Assembly (NCBI GenBank): GCA_050251615.1
Contig: JBFWMM010000023.1
Span: 1-42,563 of the forward strand
Origin: Sedimentisphaera sp050251615
GTDB taxonomy: Bacteria; Planctomycetota; Phycisphaerae; Sedimentisphaerales; Sedimentisphaeraceae
Direction of reading: 5' to 3'
Length of the DNA stretch: 42,563 bases
Shown here: positions 16,339-24,195 of the stretch, piece after piece
Layout of the letters: each line of letters opens with the position of its first letter
Numbering within the stretch: position 1 is the first letter of the stretch
Position numbers and translations under genes: made by a program
The notes under the pieces: generated by a model
The model's input: only the letters and a program-made list of their open reading frames with translations
Told to the model about the DNA's origin: nothing
Database searches by the model: none

Positions 16339-17353
16339 CAGCGTCCAGTCTCTTTTCAATGTTCATGAGCCGCATTGCCATTTCTGGCAGGCGGCGCAGA
16401 GCGATCATTTCCTTGACGTATTTGCTTCTATCTCTGCCGGGTACTCCCATAATCACCGAGCCATCGGGAGTGTTTTTAGTGATGATGGACTTCCCACCCA
16501 CCTTTACCATATTGCCCACGGTCAGATGGTCTGTTACGGCCGACTGGCCGCCGAACATGCAGCCGTCTCCTATGACGGCACTTCCGGCGAAGCCATTCTG
16601 GGCGGCTATCAGGGTGCATTTGCCGATACGGACATTGTGAGCGATCTGGCAGAGGTTGTCTATCTTTGTGCCTGTGCCGATGATGGTATTGCCGAATTTG
16701 GCCCTGTCAACGCAGCAGTTGGCGCCAATGCTCACATAGTCCTCTATGACCACTCCGCCGTTGTGCGGGATGAGTGTGGGCAGGTTGTTTACGGCGCGGA
16801 AGCCGAATCCCGCCGAGCCGATTACGCTACCTGCTTTTATCACGCAGCCGGCACCGATTTTCGTGCGCGGGTATATCACGCAATTGCTGTCTATTATTGT
16901 GCCTCGGCCTATCTCGCAGGGGCCTTCGAGCTTCGCGCCCGATTTGATAATCGCGCCCTCTGATATGGTTACGGGGCCTCTGAGCACGACAAAATCGCCG
17001 ATATACGCGCTCTCGTGAACTTGCGCTTCCGCAGAGATAACTGCCGTAGGCTCGATGCCGGCGGAGAACTGTGGCTCATCAGCAAAGGCTTCAAGCGCCT
17101 TTATCAGAGCCTCATCCACATTCTTTACGATAAACGCAGGGCCATTCCATTTGTCTGTCTCGGCGTTGAGTATTACCGCGCCGGCCTTGCAGCGGGTAAG
17201 CCTGCTGAAGTATTCGGGCGAGGCAAAGGTCAGCTCTGTGCCGCCGGCGGCATCAATACCGTTTACGCCCGTAAACACGAGGGTGTCCGGGCCGTTGTAT
17301 TCGGCATTAAGCAACGAGGCAATCTGTTGTGCGCTGTATGTTTTGGTGGTCAT
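16319..17353 (-). CDS. lpxD: UDP-3-O-(3-hydroxyacyl)glucosamine N-acyltransferase
   Basis: LpxD adds the second 3-hydroxyacyl chain, at the 2-amino group, to the LpxC product. The 344-residue protein has the N-terminal uridine-binding domain (residues 1-100), then the hexapeptide beta-helix (SAYIGDFVVLRGPVTISEG and on) with the active-site His in CQIAHNVRIG. Length equals the usual 340. Its start overlaps the ompH stop by 4 nt and its end overlaps lpxC, so the four genes are translationally chained. Confidence 0.95.
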   Translation of the reverse strand: MTTKTYSAQQIASLLNAEYNGPDTLVFTGVNGIDAAGGTELTFASPEYFSRLTRCKAGAVILNAETDKWNGPAFIVKNVDEALIKALEAFADEPQFSAGIEPTAVISAEAQVHESAYIGDFVVLRGPVTISEGAIIKSGAKLEGPCEIGRGTIIDSNCVIYPRTKIGAGCVIKAGSVIGSAGFGFRAVNNLPTLIPHNGGVVIEDYVSIGANCCVDRAKFGNTIIGTGTKIDNLCQIAHNVRIGKCTLIAAQNGFAGSAVIGDGCMFGGQSAVTDHLTVGNMVKVGGKSIITKNTPDGSVIMGVPGRDRSKYVKEMIALRRLPEMAMRLMNIEKRLDADEAEND

Positions 17354-17940
17354 TGTTTCTTAGATTTATCAAGTTTCGTTATGACATCTTTTGTTATATC
17401 GAGGTTCGGTGCGTGATAAAGCACTTTATGCGTCTGAATTACGCCTGAAAGCTCTGTGGAGTTGGCAGCCGGCAGCTTAACCTCATCACGGTCGAGAGCC
17501 ATCTCGATGTTCTTCTCTTCGCAGACTTCCTTCACTGCCGCGAGGATGTCAATGTAGAGCTTCTCCATTATATCTTTATTCTCGGCCAGAAGAGACTTTT
17601 GCATATAGTCTTTTTTGGCCTCCGCAATCGCGCTCTTTTCGATAATTTGCTGGGCGAGGTCGTTGTATTCAGTGCTACCCTGCTTGCGCGTATTGAGGTC
17701 TGCGCGAAGGGCGTCAATCTGGGCCTTGTACTTATCAAGCTCAGCGAGCACCTTATCCTTCTTCGCGTTAAGCCCCTCATCGAGCGAAGTGGCATAGCTG
17801 CTGCCATCTATCACTTCGGGAATGCTCACGACCGCAATACCCGATGGAGCTTCGTTGCCGGCGCTGTCAGCACGTCCCGCAGCAAATCCGATAACAAGCA
17901 ATATACATAATGTAAATCCCCAAATGATTCTTCTGTTCAT
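17350..17940 (-). CDS. OmpH/Skp-family periplasmic chaperone
   Basis: Skp-like proteins hold unfolded outer-membrane proteins in the periplasm. The 196-residue product has a signal sequence (RIIWGFTLCILLVIGFAAG) and a long charged helical region, about residues 55-125, predicted to form the coiled-coil arms (VLAELDKYKAQIDALRADL). The frame extends upstream, but ATG 17940 has GGAG at 7 nt spacing and gives a normal signal peptide, so it is preferred over 17946 or 18009. ompH followed by lpxD is the standard order; the bamA usually found before it is missing, replaced by a divergent hydrolase gene and repeats. Confidence 0.82.
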   Translation of the reverse strand: MNRRIIWGFTLCILLVIGFAAGRADSAGNEAPSGIAVVSIPEVIDGSSYATSLDEGLNAKKDKVLAELDKYKAQIDALRADLNTRKQGSTEYNDLAQQIIEKSAIAEAKKDYMQKSLLAENKDIMEKLYIDILAAVKEVCEEKNIEMALDRDEVKLPAANSTELSGVIQTHKVLYHAPNLDITKDVITKLDKSKKQ

Positions 17941-18040
17941 AGCCATTCTCCGATTAACGGTTAAAAATTTAGTACAGTATAATGATTGAGCCGCAAATAT
18001 CAATTGCAAACAAACCGGATTGCAGGGATGCGTTCAACGC

Positions 18041-18130
18041 GCCCACGCCGTATGGCCACGGATAATATGCGTTCGTAATCCGGCATGAGACGCAAGATTT
18101 TGCGTCTCTACAATTTCGGGGCGCTTGCGC
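18041..18130 (+). repeat. Dispersed 90-bp repeat with palindrome, copy A1
   Basis: This 90-bp stretch matches the reverse complement of 37989-38077 with only a few differences: both have GCCCACGCC, TATGGCCACGGATAATAT, CGTTCGTAA, the palindrome GAGACGCAAGATTTTGCGTC and AATTTCGGGGCGCTTGCGC. It lies upstream of the hydrolase at 18303. The rest of 17941-18302 has no gene; GATAAT near 18218 is a possible -10 box, and GGAG stands 7 nt before the hydrolase start. Confidence 0.9.
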
Positions 18131-18302
18131 TCTTCTGCTGTCCGGGTTGGTGTTCTCGCGCCATAAAACGTAAAAAAAATGCCAAAAAATGTATTTCCAG
18201 ATTCGCCCGATAACCGATAATAGCAAGTGTGGCTTTTTGCGGGATTGCTTTATTCTGTGCTGAGCCGAGAAGACGGTTGTTTTATTTTTCTGGAGAACTG
18301 AC

Positions 18303-21300
18303 ATGAAGGAACGGGTGTTTTTGTCCTTTTTAACGATTGTATCGCTTGGCTTTATCCCAACGCTTTACGCAGCAGGCGCCGGGCCTGCCGAGCAGACACT
18401 TCAAAGCCGTTTTATTGAATTGCCCAGCGAATCACGCAGGCTCACGGGGCCGCTTTACTGGCTCCACGGCGATGAAAGCGCCGAGCTGCTGGATTCCTGC
18501 CTTCAAAAAGTGGCCGAAGGCGGCAACGGCTGTTTCACGGCAGAATCACGCCCGCACAACGACTGGCTGGGCGAAGGGTGGTATCGCGATTTGCAGATAT
18601 GCCTCGAAGCGGCGAAGAAGTACGACCTCGATATGTGGATCTTCGATGAAAAGTGGTGGCCCAGCGGAGAAGTCGGCGGGGAGGTACCCCTGCAATATGG
18701 CAGCAAGTATATGCAGGCCGAGGCGGTGGATGTACCGTCCGGAGAAGTTTTTTCATGCGAGTTATCCGAAGACAAGCTGATTGCAGTTCTGGCCGGCAAA
18801 ACGGCAGCCGGAAAGATTGAAGGCAACAGCCTCATAGACCTTACCGGCAAAGTTAAAAACGGTTCTTTGAGCTGGCAGGCGCCGCAGGGCAGCTGGCAGG
18901 TACTGGTCTTCACCTGGCGCTACTGCGATGGGCGCGGCGGCAGCTACCTTATCGACGGCGCCAGCAAAGAAGCCGTTGACTGGTACCTCGAGACGGTTTA
19001 TCAGCCTCATTACGACCGTTTCGCCGAAGATTTCGGCGGCCAGATTAAGGGTTTTTTCTACGATGAACCCGAAACCCTCGGCGACTGGGGCACAGAAGTG
19101 ATTCCCATGCTGAAAGAGCGCAATGTGGACTGGAAAAAGGCGCTTGCAGCATGGAAGTTTGAGCTGTCCGGCGATGAGCAGCAGGCCGCGAAATATCAGT
19201 ATCAGGATGCCTTTGCCGAGACCTGGGGCCGCACGCTCTTCGGTGCGATAACCGACTGGTGCCACGAGCACGATGTGCAGTCGATCGGCCATTTCCTCGA
19301 ACACGGGCAACTCTATCTCTCCCAATGGGCATGCGCGGGCAATATGTTCCAGCTCCAGAAGTACAGCGATATGGGCGCGATTGATGCGGTGTTCAGCCAG
19401 TTTGTGATGGGCAAGCGCGAGCGCAACTACAATAAATCCTGCTGGCAAACCCCCAAACTCGGCAGCTCAATCAGCCATGTTTACGGAAAGAAAGACGACC
19501 TGGCGATGATCGAGATCTTCGGCGCCCGCGGCCAGGATCTCACCTACCCCGAGATGAAATGGTGGACAGACCATATGCAGGTCAGCGGGATAAATTTCCA
19601 CATCCCCCATTCGTTCAATCCCCGCGCGCCCTACGACACGGATTGCCCGCCGTACTTCTACAACGGCGGCAGGGAGCCGCGCTGGCCGCTCTACAAGGTA
19701 TATGCCGACTACACAAGCAGGCTGAGCCTCATGCTCAGCGGCGGCAGGCACGTCTGCCCGGTTGCGTTGCTGTTTGCCGGCAACAGCGTCCACGTCGGCA
19801 AGGCGGTTGCGCCGGACCAAATCAGCGGAGCCCTGCAAGAGGCCTTGTACGACTGCGACTGGATGCCGTATGATGTATTCGAGGATGACGTAAAGCTCGC
19901 CGCCGAAAGGATGAGCCTGCACGCCGAAGAGTATGGCGTGTTGATTGTCCCGCCGGTTGAGGTGATCCCCTCCGGGACGCTGAAAAAAGCTTACGATTTT
20001 TTCAGCGCAGGCGGCATCGTTATCGGTTATGACTTCCTGCCCTCAAAGCCCGCTGATCTCTCAAGCAGCAGCGCTGAGATTGCAAGGCTTCGCGAGGCAA
20101 TCTGGGGTAAGGCGGAGGCGGGCGTAAAGGCATGCCGCAGCAATTCCGCAGGCGGCCGCTCATACTTTTTGCCCGCAAACCCCACTCCCGAGCAGATCAA
20201 GCAGGCTCTCGCCGGAGATGCGGGTCTGCATCCGACGCTGGAAGTCGTGGAGGGCGAAACGGACAACTGGCTACATGTCCTGCATAGAGTCAAAGATGGC
20301 CGTGATGTCTTCTTTATCTGCAACCAGAATGTTGACGATGGCCCGCGCACGTTGCGCCTTCGCATCAGGGCAGGCGGATTCCCCGAATACTGGGATCCGA
20401 TGCGAGCCGAAATCACCTCCATACCGTTTACGCGAAGCGGGGACTATGTCGAGCTTGCTCTCACCTTTGCTCCTTCTGAAGCAGCTTTGCTGGTTTTCAA
20501 TCCCGTTCGCCGCAATTTGCCGCGGCATATCGATGCGCAAGACTTGCAGGCAGCGAAGGCGTTGTCTGTTATTCAGATGAAAACAGATCTCGCTCGTACA
20601 GCCGCTCCGTCGCCTTCGCTTGCGGGCTGCGATTGGATATGGTACCCTGGGCTGAACGCATCTGCTTCCGCGCCGCAGGGTAGCTGTTATTTCCGCGGCC
20701 ATCTGGAAATCCCCGCAGGCAAGCAGCTGGCAACGGCGAAATTTATCGGCACGGCGGACAACGAGATGACTCTTTACGTTAACGGAAACCCAATCACGGA
20801 CAACCAGGGCTCCTTCGCAAACTGGAGGAAGCTTTCCGATGTTGACGTATTGGATTTTCTCACCGAAACGGGCAACACGATCGCTATCAGCGTACTCAAC
20901 GCAACAGACGAGCCGAGCCCCGCGGGCCTGGTCGGCGAATTTATTCTTACCTGCCAAGACGGCACTACCGAAACGATTAAGATTGACAGCGGCTGGAAAG
21001 TGCAAAACTTCTCTGTCTCGGGATGGGAAACAGCCCGCTTCGACGATTCAGGTTGGGCCAAAGCTGAAGCGGTTGCCGCATTTGGCAGTGGCCCGTGGGG
21101 AACGCCCGGGGCAACGCTGACGGTAAGCCCCGTCGCGCAGGCAAGGCCTTTTGCCGGCATGGTTAAGGTGAGCGAAAAAATCATAACGGGCAAAACGCGT
21201 CTCATCCTTTCGATGAAAGGGATAGAGCCCGAGCAGGCCGCACGGATTACCGTCAACGGCGCTTACGCCGGCGGCTGTATCGGCGCGCCGATGCACAAAG

Positions 21301-21389
21301 ACATTACAGGCTTCCTTAAATCAGGGACGAATACCATCGTGATTGAGCCTTTCGCGCCCGGTAGCGTCGAGTTGCTTTTGTGCCCGTGA
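18303..21389 (+). CDS. Secreted glycoside hydrolase, GH106-like architecture
   Basis: The 1028-residue protein has a signal peptide (FLTIVSLGFIPTLYAAG). Residues about 35-470 read like a TIM-barrel hydrolase: PLYWLHGDESAELLDSCL, KYDLDMWIFDEKWWPSGE and FFYDEPETLGDW near residue 250, with acidic residues that could be catalytic, and SIGHFLEHGQLYLSQ. Residues about 500-600 resemble an amidotransferase-like domain (VALLFAGNSVHVG, YGVLIVPPVEVIPSG). From about 760 there is a galactose-binding-type beta-sandwich (ATAKFIGTADNEMTLYVNG) and a further C-terminal beta domain. This order resembles GH106 alpha-L-rhamnosidases and unassigned relatives; the substrate is not certain. It is flanked on both sides by dispersed repeats and stands alone between two core operons. 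Confidence 0.7.
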   Translation: MKERVFLSFLTIVSLGFIPTLYAAGAGPAEQTLQSRFIELPSESRRLTGPLYWLHGDESAELLDSCLQKVAEGGNGCFTAESRPHNDWLGEGWYRDLQICLEAAKKYDLDMWIFDEKWWPSGEVGGEVPLQYGSKYMQAEAVDVPSGEVFSCELSEDKLIAVLAGKTAAGKIEGNSLIDLTGKVKNGSLSWQAPQGSWQVLVFTWRYCDGRGGSYLIDGASKEAVDWYLETVYQPHYDRFAEDFGGQIKGFFYDEPETLGDWGTEVIPMLKERNVDWKKALAAWKFELSGDEQQAAKYQYQDAFAETWGRTLFGAITDWCHEHDVQSIGHFLEHGQLYLSQWACAGNMFQLQKYSDMGAIDAVFSQFVMGKRERNYNKSCWQTPKLGSSISHVYGKKDDLAMIEIFGARGQDLTYPEMKWWTDHMQVSGINFHIPHSFNPRAPYDTDCPPYFYNGGREPRWPLYKVYADYTSRLSLMLSGGRHVCPVALLFAGNSVHVGKAVAPDQISGALQEALYDCDWMPYDVFEDDVKLAAERMSLHAEEYGVLIVPPVEVIPSGTLKKAYDFFSAGGIVIGYDFLPSKPADLSSSSAEIARLREAIWGKAEAGVKACRSNSAGGRSYFLPANPTPEQIKQALAGDAGLHPTLEVVEGETDNWLHVLHRVKDGRDVFFICNQNVDDGPRTLRLRIRAGGFPEYWDPMRAEITSIPFTRSGDYVELALTFAPSEAALLVFNPVRRNLPRHIDAQDLQAAKALSVIQMKTDLARTAAPSPSLAGCDWIWYPGLNASASAPQGSCYFRGHLEIPAGKQLATAKFIGTADNEMTLYVNGNPITDNQGSFANWRKLSDVDVLDFLTETGNTIAISVLNATDEPSPAGLVGEFILTCQDGTTETIKIDSGWKVQNFSVSGWETARFDDSGWAKAEAVAAFGSGPWGTPGATLTVSPVAQARPFAGMVKVSEKIITGKTRLILSMKGIEPEQAARITVNGAYAGGCIGAPMHKDITGFLKSGTNTIVIEPFAPGSVELLLCP

Positions 21390-21435
21390 GAAAAGGCAGG
21401 ACGCCGCGGACACAGCGGACATAGCGGGCCTGTAG

Positions 21436-21516
21436 GGGCGCGATCTATCGCGCCCTTGCTTGGTGTTGCCTTTTTACCATAACCCGGCATGAGACGCAAG
21501 ATTTTGCGTCTCTACA
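21436..21516 (+). repeat. Dispersed composite repeat, copy B1
   Basis: GGGCGCGAT and ATCGCGCCC (21436-21455) form a 9-bp inverted repeat with a 2-nt loop. The next part, CTTGCTTGGTGTTGCC, TTTTTACC, CCGGCATGAGACGCAAG and ATTTTGCGTCTCTACA, matches the reverse complement of 40455-40525 almost base for base. The GAGACGC/GCGTCTC palindrome is shared with the copies at 18041 and 37989. The rest of 21390-21575 has no gene. Confidence 0.9.
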
Positions 21517-21575
21517 ATTCTCGCGCGGCTCGTTTTATCAATCCGTAATGATGAACCGTGGGAAAAACGCAACGG

Positions 21576-21675
21576 NNNNNNNNNNNNNNNNNNNNNNNNN
21601 NNNNNNNNNNNNNNNNNNNNNNNNNNNNNNNNNNNNNNNNNNNNNNNNNNNNNNNNNNNNNNNNNNNNNNNNNNN
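21576..21675. other. Assembly gap of 100 N
   Basis: Exactly 100 unknown bases, 60 nt downstream of a dispersed repeat. True gap size is unknown. Confidence 0.99.
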
Positions 21676-21723
21676 AAAAAAGAGGAGGGGGAATTTGTTG
21701 AGTTTGTCGCAGGCTTCTCAAAA

Positions 21724-21741
21724 GGCTTATAACTTATAACC
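21724..21741 (+). repeat. AT-rich short repeat (GGCTTATAACTTATAACC)
   Basis: The reverse complement GGTTATAAGTTATAAGCC matches the end of the tandem array at 14156-14170 (TAAGCTATAAGCC) and 12951-12975. It lies just past the 3' end of the SRP RNA. Confidence 0.45.
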
Positions 21742-21752
21742 GCTTGAAAAAA

Positions 21753-21851
21753 GGTGTCGGGTTTACCACGCACAGCCGAACAATGCTTATGGCTGCTCGG
21801 TTCCCCGCCTGACCAGGTTCACAAGTCCGAACTTGCATGGGACCCGACACA
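21753..21851 (-). ncRNA. ffs: Small bacterial signal recognition particle RNA (4.5S type)
   Basis: SRP RNA binds Ffh and guides ribosomes making membrane proteins to FtsY. On the minus strand the ends GTGTCGGGT and ACCCGACAC close a 9-bp helix. The centre holds the conserved helix 8: GTCAGG, then CGG-GGAA-CCG (stem with GGAA tetraloop), then AGCAGCC, which is the CAGG...GGAA...AGCAG pattern of domain IV. Length of about 99 nt fits the small form without Alu domain. A run of six Ts follows the closing helix on the minus strand, so the helix may also act as terminator. The gene is divergent from the S10 promoter. Confidence 0.93.
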
Positions 21852-21959
21852 AGACACTTCATTATACGATGCCTGGTGAAAAAAGCAAGTTGTATGTATG
21901 CATGAATCGGCGGCAAGGGTGGTGATTGTGAGAAATTTTCATTTTTTTACGATTAAAAC

Positions 21960-21988
21960 TTGACTCTAACCCCATATTCCACTATCAT
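21960..21988 (+). promoter_or_regulatory. Sigma70-type promoter of the S10-spc block
   Basis: TTGACT (21960-21965), a 17-bp spacer and TATCAT (21983-21988) make a near-consensus promoter. The expected start is near 21995, giving a leader of about 218 nt before rpsJ. Confidence 0.8.
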
Positions 21989-21994
21989 TTCCGT

Positions 21995-22212
21995 TCTTCA
22001 TAGCCGAAGCGAGCATAGCGGACGAAAGAGTTGCCTATGCGATCAGAGTGGGGCTTGCAGCAGCTAAGTTCAGCCTATATAAGGGCTTACAACACAGCGC
22101 ACCGCAAATCCACCCCCTGAAAAGCACCGGCTCCTGGAGTGTGTAAGAGTATATTTTGTTAAATGCCCCTTAGCTGGGGAATAACTAAAAGCTGATTTTC
22201 TAAGGAAAAAAA
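21995..22212 (+). promoter_or_regulatory. Leader region of the S10 operon with inverted repeats
   Basis: The 218-nt untranslated region has GCATAG (22013-22018) with CTATGC (22035-22040), and a hairpin CCCC-TTAGCT-GGGG at 22166-22179 about 33 nt before the rpsJ start. Its length suggests a control region, as in the L4-regulated S10 leader of Escherichia coli, but I cannot match it to that structure. The ribosome binding site is AAGGAAAA just before ATG 22213. Confidence 0.4.
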
Positions 22213-22527
22213 ATGGCAGCCGAAGTTGAAAGAATACGTATCCGTATGGAAGCCTACGACCACAAGGCCCTTGACGGCTCTTCAAAAGAAATTGTTGAGC
22301 AGGCCAAAAGGACCAACGCAAAGGTATCGGGTCCCGTACCGCTTCCTACGAGGATTGAGCGCTACACAGTTCTGCGCAGTCCTCACGTAAACAAGAAGTC
22401 GCGTGAGCAGTTTGAGATCAGAACGCACAAAAGACTCATCGACATTTTCGAGGCAAACAGCAGGACAGTTGAAGCGCTCAACAGGCTCAGCGTACCTGCG
22501 GGCGTATTTGTAAAAATCAAAGCCTGA
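22213..22527 (+). CDS. rpsJ: 30S ribosomal protein S10
   Basis: S10 binds the head of the 30S subunit and also serves as NusE in antitermination. The 104-residue protein has the typical IRIRMEAYDHKALD start, the loop PLPTRIERYTVLRSPHVNKK and the end RLIDIFEANSRTVEALNRL. It is the first gene of the ribosomal block, behind a strong promoter and a long leader. Confidence 0.97.
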   Translation: MAAEVERIRIRMEAYDHKALDGSSKEIVEQAKRTNAKVSGPVPLPTRIERYTVLRSPHVNKKSREQFEIRTHKRLIDIFEANSRTVEALNRLSVPAGVFVKIKA

Positions 22528-22571
22528 TTGCTTAAGAACCAGATTAAGGCTTGGAACTGAAGGACAAAGAA

Positions 22572-23222
22572 ATGACAATGCTACTTGGAAAAAAAGTCGG
22601 TATGACTCGCGTCTATGACGAGCAGGGCAAGATTAAGCCTGTTACCGTCATTGAGGCCGGTCCCTGCGTTATCACACAGATAAAGACGCAGGACGCTGAC
22701 GGTTATACCGCTGTTCAGTTGGGATATGAAGACGTTAAGGACGCTCGCAGGAAGAAGCCGCAAGTCGGCCACTGCCTGAAGGCCAACACAACTCCCAAAA
22801 AATTCGTTCGCGAGATGAGGCTTGCTTCAGATTCTGACATCTCTTACGAGCTGGGTCAGGAAATCAATGTTGATGTGTTTGAGGAAATCAAGTACGTTGA
22901 TGTTGTCGGCACCAGCAAAGGTAAAGGTTTTCAGGGTGTAATGAAAAGGCACAACTTCGGCGGTTTCCCCGCATCACACGGTTGTGAAAGAAAGCACCGC
23001 GCTCCCGGTTCTATCAGCTCCCATGCCAGCGACCTCGGCCACGGCGGTAACGTCAAAAAGGGCAAGAGGATGGCCGGCCACATGGGCAGCGAAAGAGTTA
23101 CTACTAAAAATCACGAGCTGGTAAGCATCGACAGGGAAAGAAACCTTCTCGTTGTAAAGGGTGCCGTTGCCGGCCCCGCCGGCGCTTATGTTGTCATCAA
23201 GACTGCTAAGACAAAACGATAA
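22572..23222 (+). CDS. rplC: 50S ribosomal protein L3
   Basis: L3 is an early-assembly protein that reaches into the peptidyl transferase centre. The product begins LLGKKVGMTRVYDEQGK and contains GKGFQGVMKRHNFGG and the family signature KKGKRMAGHMGSE. A TTG at 22551 is in frame, but ATG 22572 has AAGGA 8 nt before it and gives the normal N terminus (216 residues). Confidence 0.97.
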   Translation: MTMLLGKKVGMTRVYDEQGKIKPVTVIEAGPCVITQIKTQDADGYTAVQLGYEDVKDARRKKPQVGHCLKANTTPKKFVREMRLASDSDISYELGQEINVDVFEEIKYVDVVGTSKGKGFQGVMKRHNFGGFPASHGCERKHRAPGSISSHASDLGHGGNVKKGKRMAGHMGSERVTTKNHELVSIDRERNLLVVKGAVAGPAGAYVVIKTAKTKR

Positions 23223-23238
23223 GGCAGGATAATTAGAT

Positions 23239-23859
23239 ATGATAGACGTAACAGTATATAACAAGGATGGCCAGCAGGTCAGCACGATCAGTGTTGATGA
23301 GGCGAAGTTCGGCGGCGAAGTCCGCTACGCTCTGCTCAAGCAGGCTATCGTAATGTACAACGCCAACAAGCGTGTCGGTACCGCTGCGACAAAGAGTCGC
23401 GGTATGGTTGCCGGTAGCACAAGAAAGCTTTTCCGCCAGAAGGGCACAGGCAACGCTCGTGTCGGCGCCAGCAGGACGCACAAGCGTGTTGGTGGTGGTG
23501 TGGCATTTGCTAAGGTAGCACGCGACTTCGGCAAGGATATGCCCAAAAAGCAGCGCAGACTCGCCTGCGACAGCGCTATCCTGGCAAAGCTTCAGTCCGG
23601 CGCGGTACTCGTTATCGATGATCTCAGCATCGCCGCTCCCAAGACTAAGGATATGGTGGCTGTTCTCGGTAATCTCAACATCGACAGAAGCTGCCTCATC
23701 ACTACGACCGATTACGATATGGCCGTATATAAGTCAGCGAGAAACATTCAGAAGGTTGATGTTGCGGCCGTCAAGGACCTCAACGCAGGTGTTATCTGCA
23801 ACAAGCAGAAGCTTCTGTTCACTAAGGAAGCGTTTGAAAAGCTGCTTGCTGAAAAGTAA
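23239..23859 (+). CDS. rplD: 50S ribosomal protein L4
   Basis: L4 lines the exit tunnel; in many bacteria it also represses the S10 operon. The 206-residue protein has the extended loop RKLFRQKGTGNARVGASRT typical of L4 and the family C-terminal Rossmann-like part (VLVIDDLSI). It follows rplC by 16 nt in canonical order. Whether it regulates this operon is not shown by the sequence. Confidence 0.96.
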   Translation: MIDVTVYNKDGQQVSTISVDEAKFGGEVRYALLKQAIVMYNANKRVGTAATKSRGMVAGSTRKLFRQKGTGNARVGASRTHKRVGGGVAFAKVARDFGKDMPKKQRRLACDSAILAKLQSGAVLVIDDLSIAAPKTKDMVAVLGNLNIDRSCLITTTDYDMAVYKSARNIQKVDVAAVKDLNAGVICNKQKLLFTKEAFEKLLAEK

Positions 23860-23899
23860 GGCGTTAGAGTTATAAAACCGCAATCAACAAGGTGATAAA

Positions 23900-24178
23900 G
23901 TGGATAATTGCAATATAATCATTAAGCCTATCATTACCGAGCAGAGCATGGCCGCCGCAAGCGAGCTGAATGCTTACGCTTTCGAAGTAAATAAGAAGGC
24001 GAACAAGCTGGAAATCAGGAAGGCTATTGAGCACCTTTACGGCGTAAAGGTTAAAGATGTGCGCACGATGAACCGCATGGGCAAGGCGCGTAGAAGAGGT
24101 AGAAGCACCGGCAAAACTGCAAGCTGGAAAAAGGCAGTTGTCGTGCTTCACGAAGACCACAAGATCGACCTTTACTAA
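23900..24178 (+). CDS. rplW: 50S ribosomal protein L23
   Basis: L23 sits at the tunnel exit and docks SRP and trigger factor. The 92-residue protein has IIIKPIITEQSM, AFEVNKKANKLEIRKAIEHL and KVKDVRTMN, all typical. The start is GTG 23900 with AAGGTG upstream; no ATG fits the N terminus. Confidence 0.96.
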   Translation: MDNCNIIIKPIITEQSMAAASELNAYAFEVNKKANKLEIRKAIEHLYGVKVKDVRTMNRMGKARRRGRSTGKTASWKKAVVVLHEDHKIDLY

Positions 24179-24195
24179 GAGTTTAAGGCAGAATT

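Noticed and set aside
18041..18130. Insertion sequence
   Set aside because: The repeat units are under 100 bp, have no transposase frame and no consistent terminal inverted repeats or target duplications that I can see.
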